Part shown: positions 34,129 to 40,622 of the stretch, piece after piece | Position numbering within the stretch: the stretch's first letter is position 1 | Layout: each line of letters begins with the position of its first letter | Assembly: GCA_024684065.1 (NCBI GenBank) | Contig: JAIKXO010000121.1 | Span: forward strand, 1 to 40,622 | Source of the DNA: Lachnospiraceae bacterium | GTDB lineage: Bacteria > Bacillota_A > Clostridia > Lachnospirales > Lachnospiraceae | Length of the DNA stretch: 40,622 nt | Reading direction: 5' to 3' | Notes under the pieces: generated by a model | What the model saw: the letters and a program-made list of their open reading frames with translations, nothing else | Told to the model about the DNA's origin: nothing | Databases searched by the model: none | Position numbers and translations under genes: made by a program

Positions 34129-34139
34129 AATATTTTAAA

Positions 34140-35591
34140 ATGCAGATACTAATTTTCAAGAGGTTTTCTCTTCATTCGGACAGAAAAACTGAAAACAGGA
34201 ATATCTGGCACATCACTTTCGGTTTCGTGGCTGTTTTTGTCGTAATGATCTTCTATCTGGGGTTCTTTGCCTATTTCAAGGCTCCGGATTTTATCAACAG
34301 CTCCTATAACTCCAGACAGGAGCTCTTTGCAAAAAGGGTGGTCAGGGGGAAGATCCTCTCAAGGGATGAGAGGGTTCTCGCCGAGACAGAGGTATTTGAG
34401 GACGGAAGCGAAAAGAGGGTCTATCCGTATAAGAATCTCTTTGCCCATGCCGTGGGATATTCGGATAAGGGTAAGAGCGGAGCAGAGCTTTTGGGTAATT
34501 TCAATCTCCTGACCTCTGACAGCTTCATCCTCGACAGGATATCAAATACCTTAAACGGGCGGAAGAATACAGGCGATAATATAGTAACGACCCTGGATGT
34601 CGATATGCAGGCGGCGGCCTACAAGGCCCTCGGAAATTACAGGGGAGCCATAATCGCCCTGGACGTAAGGACAGGGGAGATACTCTGCATGGTGAGCAAG
34701 CCCGACTTCGATCCGAACCGGATTGCTGAGATATGGGATGAGATAAATACCGACAATGAGAGCGGATACCTTGTCAACCGCGCCACCCAGGGGCTTTATC
34801 CGCCGGGCTCCACCTTCAAGATCGTAACCATGCTTGAATATCTCAGGGAGAACTCCGGGGAGAAGCTCTCCCGGTTCTCCTTTGACTGCCATGGAAGCTT
34901 TTCCATTGACCAGTATACTATAAACTGTTACCACGGAAACGAGCACGGGGAGGTTGATCTTGAGACAGCCTTTTCAAAATCCTGCAACTCCGCCTTTGCA
35001 AGCATAGGTGTTTCTCTAAGCAGAAAGAAATTCAGGGAGTTGTGCGAGGAGCTCCTGTTCAATGAGGAGCTTCCGTTAAGATTCCCGTATAAACAGAGCT
35101 TTGTTCCGATAAATGAGGATTCGGATATCGGAGAGCGCATGCAGACCGCCATAGGGCAGGGAAAGATGCAGGCTTCCCCGATACATATCGCCATGATCAC
35201 CGGGGCGATAGCCAATAAGGGGATCCTTATGGAGCCCTATCTTATTGACAGGGTGGAAAACGGGACCGGCGATATAATGAAGCAGTACGAGCCCTCGGAG
35301 TACGGCAGGATAATTGATGAGGAATATGCGCAAAAGCTTACCGGGTTCATGAAGCTTGTGGTCGAGGAGGGTACCGCGACAAGGCTTAAAAATGAAAGGT
35401 ATACAGCCGCCGGAAAGACCGGATCTGCCGAATTTTCTTCCAATAAAGCCATGTCCCATGCCTGGTTTACGGGCTTTGCGCCTGCCGAAAACCCCAGGGT
35501 CGCAGTCACCGTTATAGCCGAGGAAGCAGGCTCTGGCGGCCAGTTTGCCGTACCGATGGCTAAGGAGGTCTTTGACGCCTATTTTGATTAG
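34140..35591 (+). CDS. class B penicillin-binding protein (transpeptidase)
   Basis: A 483-residue membrane-anchored transpeptidase. One helix at about residues 24-48 is followed by a short dimerisation region with VVRGKILSRDERVLAE and then the transpeptidase domain. Active-site motifs are present: STFK with Ser224 and Lys227, SCN at 281-283, and KTG at 426-428. It crosslinks peptidoglycan and is the natural partner of the SEDS polymerase two genes upstream. At 483 residues it is shorter than typical PBP2 or FtsI and resembles the short PbpA type found beside FtsW/RodA genes. No ribosome site precedes the ATG at 34140, which follows 11 bases after a broken gene, so the start deserves caution. 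Confidence 0.9.
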   Translation: MQILIFKRFSLHSDRKTENRNIWHITFGFVAVFVVMIFYLGFFAYFKAPDFINSSYNSRQELFAKRVVRGKILSRDERVLAETEVFEDGSEKRVYPYKNLFAHAVGYSDKGKSGAELLGNFNLLTSDSFILDRISNTLNGRKNTGDNIVTTLDVDMQAAAYKALGNYRGAIIALDVRTGEILCMVSKPDFDPNRIAEIWDEINTDNESGYLVNRATQGLYPPGSTFKIVTMLEYLRENSGEKLSRFSFDCHGSFSIDQYTINCYHGNEHGEVDLETAFSKSCNSAFASIGVSLSRKKFRELCEELLFNEELPLRFPYKQSFVPINEDSDIGERMQTAIGQGKMQASPIHIAMITGAIANKGILMEPYLIDRVENGTGDIMKQYEPSEYGRIIDEEYAQKLTGFMKLVVEEGTATRLKNERYTAAGKTGSAEFSSNKAMSHAWFTGFAPAENPRVAVTVIAEEAGSGGQFAVPMAKEVFDAYFD

Positions 35592-35624
35592 GCTTTCATT
35601 TGATCAGACTTAAACCGTGGCAGA

Positions 35625-35653
35625 TTGAAGAAAAATCTCTCAACTGATATAAT
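35625..35653 (+). promoter_or_regulatory. promoter of the small conserved gene at 35708
   Basis: TTGAAG at 35625-35630 and TATAAT at 35648-35653 are 17 bases apart, and TGA precedes the -10, giving an extended -10 as well. It marks a new transcription unit after the PBP gene. Confidence 0.7.
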
Positions 35654-35707
35654 CATGACAGATGTTCTTACAGATGCGGGTGTATACAGAAAGAACCGGT
35701 GTTCTTT

Positions 35708-36034
35708 ATGATAAACTACGTTGACAGATTATATCTGACTGAAAAAACAAAGAAAGAGCTTTCGACTATCAAGATGAAGCTTTTTACCGGGGCGGGGATG
35801 GCCGGGGTTTATTTCATACTGCTTTCCGATAATAAAGAGGATGTCTTTGACATTGTCCCTGCGGCTATGTTCAAGGAGAAACGGTTCCGGAAAAGGCCTC
35901 ATACCGTCATAGGGATAGCGGAGAGCAGACGGGCGGTTTTAAAGCTTGTGAAGGAGATCGTTGAGGAGCATTATTCCGTGACAGGCAGTTATTTTGAGCT
36001 TAGGAAAGACATAGAGGAGCGGATAATAGGCTAG
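35708..36034 (+). CDS. conserved small protein of unknown function
   Basis: A 108-residue soluble protein beginning MINYVDRLYLTEKTKKE. I recall similar short proteins in Lachnospiraceae, usually unnamed and starting in the same way, but I know no function. It has a mixed alpha/beta pattern, with a hydrophobic strand GVYFILLSDN, a basic segment RFRKRPHTVIGIAESRR, and a C-terminal helix containing EIVEEHYSVTGSYF. ATG 35708 is chosen because it matches that remembered start. GTG 35699, three codons earlier, has AGAAAG six bases upstream and is a real alternative. Its own strong promoter lies 55 bases upstream; DUF2953 and YtfJ genes follow. Confidence 0.65.
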   Translation: MINYVDRLYLTEKTKKELSTIKMKLFTGAGMAGVYFILLSDNKEDVFDIVPAAMFKEKRFRKRPHTVIGIAESRRAVLKLVKEIVEEHYSVTGSYFELRKDIEERIIG

Positions 36035-36103
36035 ATAAATATAAAGCCGATACCCGGATACGGGAGACGCAGTCTGGCAGCAGGCTGATTTGGTTAACAT
36101 AAA

Positions 36104-37468
36104 ATGGCAGCAACCTTATTGACTATATTGAAAATAATAGGCATTATCCTTCTGGTTATCATAGGGATACTGCTCTTACTTATCCTTGCCGTACTCTTTG
36201 TGCCGGTAAGATATAAGATAGACGGGGTAAAGGATACAGAAGGGGATATTCTGAATGTTCAGGTTAAGGCCCACTGGCTTCTTTATATACTTTATGCCAG
36301 GGCATCGTATGAGGGAAAGAAATTCAGCTATGTGGGAAGGCTTTTCGGATTTCCCGTGAAAAAGAGTGAAGATGCTTCGGATGCCGAGAAAGAAAGGAAG
36401 AAGCGCAAAAAAAAGATCGGGGGAAGGGTGAAGGATAAAGCCCGGGAGGAAAAAGAGGAGAAGGAACGCGGTAAAGAATATAAGGAAGAGATAGAAGAAG
36501 ACATAAAACAAGGAGAAGATAAAGAAAGGGAAGATAAAGGAAGAGAAGATAAGGGAAGAGAAGATAAAGGAAGAGAAGATAAAGAAAACAGAGAAAACGT
36601 AAGGCTTAAGGATATAGAATATAAGATAGAAACCTACGAGGATATCATAAAGGAAGAGACAGAGGGAAACTGGGAAGATACCGGAGAAAACGCTACGGAG
36701 GAAGATAAAGAGGACGTAACAGGGGGACAGGAGGAAGAAACAGAAGAGAGGGTAGAGAAAGAAGGAGAAAACAGAACCGGGAGTGCAAAAAAGGCTGAAG
36801 CGGAAGGAGAAAAAATGTCCGGAGAAGAAGACGGGGCAGAAGATAACGAAGGGCCTCGCGAAAAAACCGGAGAGGGAAGCCGGTTAGAAATCAACGAAGA
36901 CGAAAAGGGAGACCGGGAAAGAGAGGAAGACGGGGAAAAAGACGAGGACGAAGACAACGAGGACGACGAAGAAGAGCGTAAGTCTTTTATTGAGAAGCTT
37001 ATCGAATACCTTAAGAAGGTATGTGACTTACTGATCAATATTAAAGAAAAGCTTGCATCGGCATTTAATCGGATTAAACACCTGAAGGATGAGATCTGTT
37101 TCCATTATGAATTCCTGACCGATGAGAAGAATCAGGAACAGTTTGAAAATCTTTTCAGGGAGCTTCACAGGGTGCTTAAACATTCGAAGCCGGGGAAGTT
37201 TAGCGCAAAGCTCTGTATAGGGACGGAGGATCCGGCGGATACCGGGATGATACTTGCCGTACTCTCGCTGATATATCCTCTGTTTAACGGAAAATTTGAA
37301 GTGACTCCATGCTTTGACAGGAGTATAATAGATTTTGACCTTAAGTGCCGGGGAAGGATCATGGTCTTCGTGGTGCTTTACGCAGGCTTTAAAGTTTATT
37401 TCCACAAAGGCTTCAGGAAGATGCTGAGGAGATATAAGAACAGAAACAGGAGGAATAAGAATGGCTGA
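36104..37468 (+). CDS. DUF2953 membrane-anchored protein with long charged insert
   Basis: A 454-residue protein. A strong hydrophobic helix at about residues 8-32 leads into the first half of a DUF2953 domain, VPVRYKIDGVKDTEG. Residues about 90-285 are a highly charged Glu/Lys/Arg/Asp region of low complexity, including a tandem EDKGR unit encoded by a 15-base repeat near 36529-36588. The DUF2953 second half follows, with NQEQFENLFRELHRVLKH and FKVYFHKGFRKML near the end. Ordinary family members are roughly half this length, so the insert is the odd feature. Bacillus has a DUF2953 gene, ytfI, directly before ytfJ, the same order as here. Function is unknown; a spore link is inferred. Confidence 0.75.
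   Translation: MAATLLTILKIIGIILLVIIGILLLLILAVLFVPVRYKIDGVKDTEGDILNVQVKAHWLLYILYARASYEGKKFSYVGRLFGFPVKKSEDASDAEKERKKRKKKIGGRVKDKAREEKEEKERGKEYKEEIEEDIKQGEDKEREDKGREDKGREDKGREDKENRENVRLKDIEYKIETYEDIIKEETEGNWEDTGENATEEDKEDVTGGQEEETEERVEKEGENRTGSAKKAEAEGEKMSGEEDGAEDNEGPREKTGEGSRLEINEDEKGDREREEDGEKDEDEDNEDDEEERKSFIEKLIEYLKKVCDLLINIKEKLASAFNRIKHLKDEICFHYEFLTDEKNQEQFENLFRELHRVLKHSKPGKFSAKLCIGTEDPADTGMILAVLSLIYPLFNGKFEVTPCFDRSIIDFDLKCRGRIMVFVVLYAGFKVYFHKGFRKMLRRYKNRNRRNKNG
36529..36588 (+). repeat. 15-base tandem repeat inside the DUF2953 gene
   Basis: About four copies of a 15-base unit close to GAAGATAAAGGAAGA encode a repeated EDKGR peptide. The unit length keeps the frame, so copy-number change would lengthen or shorten the charged insert without breaking the gene. 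Confidence 0.75.
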
Positions 37469-37883
37469 CAAAGGCTTTAATGATGTGGTGAATTCGCTTT
37501 TAACGGGGATGGACGGGTTCCTTTCCTCCAAAACCGTCGTAGGAGAGCCGGTAAAGATCGGTGAAACTATTATCGTGCCTTTTGTGGATGTATCCTTTGG
37601 CGTCGGAGCAGGAAGCTTCAGGGGAGAAAAGAAGGATAACGGGGCGGGAGGCCTGACAGGGAAGATAACTCCCAGCGCGGTCTTAGTTATCGCAAACGGT
37701 ACGACAAGGATAGTAAATATCAAGAACCAGGACGGGCTTACAAAGATACTCGATATGGTTCCCGATGTGGTCAACAATATCGCCGCCAGGAAGAATAAGA
37801 AGATAAACGATGAGGACGCGGTGGACGCGGCCTTCCCGGAAAGGTCGGAGAAGCCGGAGGAACCGGAAGAGAAGAAGATTTAG
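37461..37883 (+). CDS. ytfJ: GerW/YtfJ family sporulation protein
   Basis: A 140-residue protein of the YtfJ (GerW) family, which in Bacillus is made in the forespore and affects germination. The family core is visible: VVGEPVKIGETIIVPFVDVSFGVGAG, a Gly-rich stretch, then TGKITPSAVLVIANGTTRIVNI. The C-terminus is a charged, Pro/Glu-rich tail. The ATG overlaps the DUF2953 gene by 8 bases, so the two are translationally coupled. Its presence supports a spore-forming or spore-derived lineage, although the gene also persists in non-sporulating Clostridia. Confidence 0.85.
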   Translation: MADKGFNDVVNSLLTGMDGFLSSKTVVGEPVKIGETIIVPFVDVSFGVGAGSFRGEKKDNGAGGLTGKITPSAVLVIANGTTRIVNIKNQDGLTKILDMVPDVVNNIAARKNKKINDEDAVDAAFPERSEKPEEPEEKKI

Positions 37884-37922
37884 AAAAATTTTATAATTGT
37901 TTAAGATTTACATAATTTTCTC

Positions 37923-37951
37923 TTGACACGCCGAAAATGATGTTTTAAGAT
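37923..37951 (+). promoter_or_regulatory. strong promoter of the J-domain-like gene
   Basis: TTGACA at 37923-37928 is a perfect -35 box; TAAGAT at 37946-37951 is a good -10 box; the spacing is exactly 17. The expected start near 37958 gives a leader of about 200 bases. Confidence 0.75.
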
Positions 37952-37957
37952 ACTGAT

Positions 37958-38157
37958 GTAGTTGTATAAAAGGGGAATTATCAACTGCATTTTATGTAAA
38001 TCATACAGAGCTTATGACAGACAGGCTGCTTCGGTGCGGTATGGATAAAAGGCTCTGTAAGCATATACTCTGAGGGTGGGTAGCGAAGCAAAAGCTGTTT
38101 GAGGGAACAGTGCTTTTGCGGGTCGGAAATCGTAGATTTTATAATAAGGGGTGGAAA
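37958..38157 (+). ncRNA. structured 5' leader, possible cis-regulatory RNA
   Basis: Three successive stems follow the promoter. The first, AGTTG-T-ATAA with TTATCAACT (37960-37986), has one bulge and a loop containing AAGGGGA. The second, ACAGAGC/GCTCTGT (38005-38011 and 38052-38058), encloses about 40 bases. The third, GCAAAAGC...GCTTTTGC (38088-38119), is extended by TGTT/AACA. GGGTGGG lies between the second and third. The gene's own ribosome site, AAGGGGTGG, comes after all three. No known riboswitch class was recognised, and there is no T-run for termination control. Confidence 0.45.
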
Positions 38158-38715
38158 ATGGATATAGCGAAGGATATAGTCATTACGGCTGATAATCTTG
38201 CGTCTATTAAGTTTTGGATCATGCAGGAGATGCAGAAGCTCGAAACTGAAAGAGACGAGTTTGAGACCGAACAGATCGAGTTCGAGATAGAAAAGGACGA
38301 ATTCAAGGCAGAGAAGAAGAAGTATGAGGAAGAGAGGCGCAAGGCCTCTGAGCTTCTCAGAAAAAGGGAGGAAAGCGCCGACCTCGAAAGAAAGAGCCTG
38401 AACTATCAGAAGAACCTTATGGAGCGTAAGCTTGCGATCCTTGAGAACGGCTTTGACGAGCTTAACCGGGACAAGCAGATGCTCGAGCGTGAAAAAGAAG
38501 AGTTCAATGCTTTGAAGGCGAGCCTCTATGCCGCGGATCACGGCAGTAAATATGAGGACACAGGGATTCTTTTCCACGGGGTTGATAATATTTTAGCTCT
38601 CAAAAAGCGCTACAGGGATCTTCTTAAGATATTCCATCCCGACAACTTTGACGGGGACAATGAGGCGGTCCAGATCATCAATGAAGAATATGCGATGCTG
38701 AAGGACTATTTCTGA
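38158..38715 (+). CDS. coiled-coil protein with C-terminal J-domain-like segment
   Basis: A 185-residue cytosolic protein. Residues about 22-125 are a continuous charged coiled coil, with repeated ERDEFETE-like heptads. The last 45 residues read as helices II and III of a J domain: LKKRYRDLLKIFHPDN, with the HPD motif at about 160-162, then AVQIINEEYAMLKDYF. A J domain is normally N-terminal and preceded by helix I; here it ends the protein. The HPD motif suggests contact with DnaK/Hsp70, with the coiled coil binding a client or oligomerising, which is inference. AAGGGGTGG gives a good ribosome site. It has a strong promoter, a long leader and a terminator, so it is a single-gene unit. Confidence 0.75.
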   Translation: MDIAKDIVITADNLASIKFWIMQEMQKLETERDEFETEQIEFEIEKDEFKAEKKKYEEERRKASELLRKREESADLERKSLNYQKNLMERKLAILENGFDELNRDKQMLEREKEEFNALKASLYAADHGSKYEDTGILFHGVDNILALKKRYRDLLKIFHPDNFDGDNEAVQIINEEYAMLKDYF

Positions 38716-38778
38716 AGAAACACGATATAATGCATCCGGGGCACGGTTTACGGATGCGGATTTTGACAGACATAAAAT

Positions 38779-38801
38779 GCGGGCGATGCGCCCGCTTTTT
38801 T
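38779..38801 (+). terminator. intrinsic terminator after the J-domain-like gene
   Basis: GCGGGCG and CGCCCGC form a perfect 7-bp stem with loop ATG, followed by six T. Confidence 0.9.
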
Positions 38802-38853
38802 ATATCGGTGCGCCCGGCGGCGCGCGTTTCAGGCCGGTGAAAAGGATGGGAGC

Positions 38854-40302
38854 ATGGCGGGATCGATCATTTCAAAAACGATAGTATTTATTATAGCAGC
38901 GTCTGTCATGACGGCGCTTCTGGTGCTTGTTGCGTTGATTCCGAAAGAGAGTATAAGGGACAAAACACTTGAATCGGCAGAGTATCTTGCGGAGGGTGAG
39001 CTTTTCGGTACCGTATCAGAAGGCGTTGACGCAAGCAAGATCGACCGTTATGCGGATGCGATCCTCTTAAACATCGCATATCATTATGACAGTAAAGCTC
39101 CCCTGAGATCAGTGCTCCTTTCTGCGTATTATTTTTCCATTTTTCAGGAGGAAAACGAGAATTTCCTCCAATCCGTAGATGAGGACCTTCCCGCCAACCA
39201 GCAGTATTTAAGATACTGGCACGGCTCGATAGCTCTTGTGCGGCCGCTGCTTACGGTGTTTAATGTTAAGCAGATATATGTTTTAAACGCGGTTATATTA
39301 TTGCTCCTGCTTGCTCTTTTCATAGTTGTTTCGTTAAGTAGGGGCCTCGGGGTACCGGCCTTTGCGATGGTTTCGGGACTTGTTGCCGCGGGCTGCTGGT
39401 TTGTGCCGCTTTCGCTTGAATACACATGGACATTTATGATAATGCTTGCTGGGTCTGTTGTTTCGGTGCTTCTGGCTGTTGAAAAGAAGAGCGGGAAATA
39501 TGCGACTTTTTTCATGCTTATCGGCATGGTGACAAGCTACATGGATTTCCTTACGACGGAGACAGTGACACTTCTGGTACCGCTCCTTATAATAATCTGG
39601 ATCGAAAGCTCTGATCAGGGGGTGGATCACCGTTATATGGATAAGGTGTCTCCGGATGGAGACCGAAAAAATTACTCTGTTAAAGGGAATGTGGCAGAGA
39701 CCGGTACCGGTGGGAACGATAAAAAGACAGAAGAGGAGGCAAAAGGCTCATTCCTGAGAGCGATCCGAAGAAGCGTGGGATCACAGGGACGGTTCAAGCT
39801 CCCTTATCTGTATGAAATGTCTCTAAGGTCGGCGGTATCATGGGCTATAGGATATGTCGGGATGTGGGCTCTTAAGTGGATCCTGACGGCATTGGTTTTT
39901 AAGGAGAGTACGGTGCCCTTTGTTTCGGAGCATATCGGAGAAAGGCTTTCCGGCGATATCGTTGGCCTCAATGTGTTCTCATATCTTGCCGGGGCAGTCG
40001 CAAAGAACATAGGATGCCTGTTTCCTTTGGGGTTTGGAAGCATCGGCGCGGTAGCAGGGATATTCCTTCTGGTATTTGCGGCATATATCGGGTTTGTTTA
40101 CCGGGGGAAGGATTACGATGGAAAGTGTATTCTCCTGTTTGCGATCACAGGACTCGTTCCCTACGTCAGATATCTTGTGCTTCACAACCATTCCTTTATC
40201 CATTACTTCTTTACTTACAGGGCACAGGCGGCAACGGTGATGGCGGCGGTATTTATCATAGCCGAGCTGACGGGGCAGAGGAAACAGAGCCGGGATAAAT
40301 AG
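38854..40302 (+). CDS. multi-pass membrane protein of unknown function
   Basis: A 482-residue integral membrane protein with about nine or ten hydrophobic helices. A first helix (about residues 8-29) is followed by a roughly 110-residue extracytoplasmic region containing LLNIAYHYDSKAPLRSVLL and YLRYWHGSIALVRPLL, then clustered helices. A charged hydrophilic loop of about 65 residues lies between about residues 250 and 315. Near the end is LVPYVRYLVLHNHSFIHYFFTYRAQ, with conserved-looking His and Arg. The layout recalls GT-C-fold glycosyltransferases acting on lipid-linked sugars, but no defining Asp motif was recognised, so this is only a suggestion. GGGAG precedes the ATG. Confidence 0.65.
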   Translation: MAGSIISKTIVFIIAASVMTALLVLVALIPKESIRDKTLESAEYLAEGELFGTVSEGVDASKIDRYADAILLNIAYHYDSKAPLRSVLLSAYYFSIFQEENENFLQSVDEDLPANQQYLRYWHGSIALVRPLLTVFNVKQIYVLNAVILLLLLALFIVVSLSRGLGVPAFAMVSGLVAAGCWFVPLSLEYTWTFMIMLAGSVVSVLLAVEKKSGKYATFFMLIGMVTSYMDFLTTETVTLLVPLLIIIWIESSDQGVDHRYMDKVSPDGDRKNYSVKGNVAETGTGGNDKKTEEEAKGSFLRAIRRSVGSQGRFKLPYLYEMSLRSAVSWAIGYVGMWALKWILTALVFKESTVPFVSEHIGERLSGDIVGLNVFSYLAGAVAKNIGCLFPLGFGSIGAVAGIFLLVFAAYIGFVYRGKDYDGKCILLFAITGLVPYVRYLVLHNHSFIHYFFTYRAQAATVMAAVFIIAELTGQRKQSRDK

Positions 40303-40417
40303 CTGATGTATCGATACTCCAAACTTCTTTCATTCTGCTTTCGGCGGAAGCCCCCCGATTTTCTCAGTAAGTAATCATAACAGTTTTCCCGTATATTAAA
40401 GATGGATTTCCGAATAA

Positions 40418-40449
40418 AAATGGGCACAACAGAAATGTCATGCCCATTT
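40418..40449 (-). terminator. intrinsic terminator between convergent genes
   Basis: AAATGGGCA and TGCCCATTT form a perfect 9-bp stem. On the minus strand the stem runs into five T, so it fits the minus-strand gene ending at 40488; on the plus strand the tail is only TATTGC. The rest of 40303-40487 shows nothing else. Confidence 0.8.
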
Positions 40450-40487
40450 ATTGCTTTATATTCTATGATCCGAGATCTTTTCCGCTC

Positions 40488-40622
40488 TTAATCCATGCGG
40501 ATAAGTGCGAAGGCGTAGCCTTCAATATTAATCGGTGAAGTAAATACATAGGGTCTTGTATCGGTGTTCTGGTAAATCTGAACCTTATCGTTCTTATCGA
40601 TCGCCATCACGGCAAACTTCCG
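40488..40622 (-). CDS. 3' end of an unidentified minus-strand gene (partial)
   Basis: On the minus strand a frame is open from the window edge to a TAA at 40488-40490. It encodes 44 residues, including KFAVMAIDKNDKVQIYQN, TRPYVFTSPINIEGYAFA and the terminal LIRMD. The composition is clearly protein-like, and a terminator on the same strand lies about 40 bases downstream. No start is visible, and I do not recognise the family from this fragment. Confidence 0.7.
   Translation of the reverse strand, partial: RKFAVMAIDKNDKVQIYQNTDTRPYVFTSPINIEGYAFALIRMD

Noticed and set aside
37958..38157. c-di-GMP (GEMM), SRP RNA or 6S RNA in the leader
   Set aside because: Hallmark segments of GEMM and SRP RNA were absent, and the stems do not form the long rod with central bulge of 6S RNA.

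Overview
The window looks like a chromosomal segment of a spore-lineage Clostridia bacterium, most likely a Lachnospiraceae member of a gut or rumen habitat. The basis is protein style and gene order: ruvA-ruvB-zapA-U32 peptidase-SEDS protein-PBP, a DUF2953/YtfJ pair, a NusG-II/Gx-transporter pair, YesMN-type two-component genes beside a carbohydrate ABC importer, and many GGDEF/EAL proteins. No rRNA, tRNA, CRISPR array or intact transposase was seen.

Layout. 1-8100: a GNAT acetyltransferase, an NAD-dependent epimerase-like protein, then a decayed block. The decayed block holds a double periplasmic-binding/GGDEF gene broken by a frameshift and an amber codon, a GGDEF-EAL remnant lacking both ends, and, overlapping it by 8 bases, a very large helical protein of unknown function that is probably truncated at its N-terminus. 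8200-19750: a carbohydrate locus that reads as uptake and phosphorolysis of N,N'-diacetylchitobiose: GH94 phosphorylase, hexose-phosphate mutase, YesM-like sensor kinase, lipoprotein binding protein, two permeases, a short AraC-type response regulator, and NagA deacetylase. 19800-21600 (minus strand): an intact membrane GGDEF-EAL protein. 21800-24950: leuC, leuD, NusG-II protein, Gx transporter. 25200-27100: an exported 5'-nucleotidase lipoprotein. 27470-35590: ruvA, ruvB, zapA, U32 peptidase, SEDS protein, a broken small gene, PBP transpeptidase. 35700-37880: conserved small protein, DUF2953 and YtfJ. 37920-40300: a J-domain-like coiled-coil protein behind a strong promoter and a structured leader, and a multi-pass membrane protein. 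The right edge holds the 3' end of a minus-strand gene.

How the genes fit together (inference). The importer would bring in chitobiose; the phosphorylase would split it with phosphate into GlcNAc-1-phosphate and GlcNAc; the mutase would convert the former to GlcNAc-6-phosphate; NagA would deacetylate it. The sensor kinase and regulator inside the locus are the obvious control pair. The importer ATPase, a GlcNAc kinase and NagB are absent here and must lie elsewhere.

The most unusual feature is the intergenic DNA. At least three families of modular hairpin elements recur between genes in both orientations. In one family the stems show paired base changes between copies, and the terminal hairpin is swapped for an unrelated one in one copy. 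One site looks like a composite of two families. Two genes also have long structured leaders: the binding-protein gene and the J-domain-like gene.
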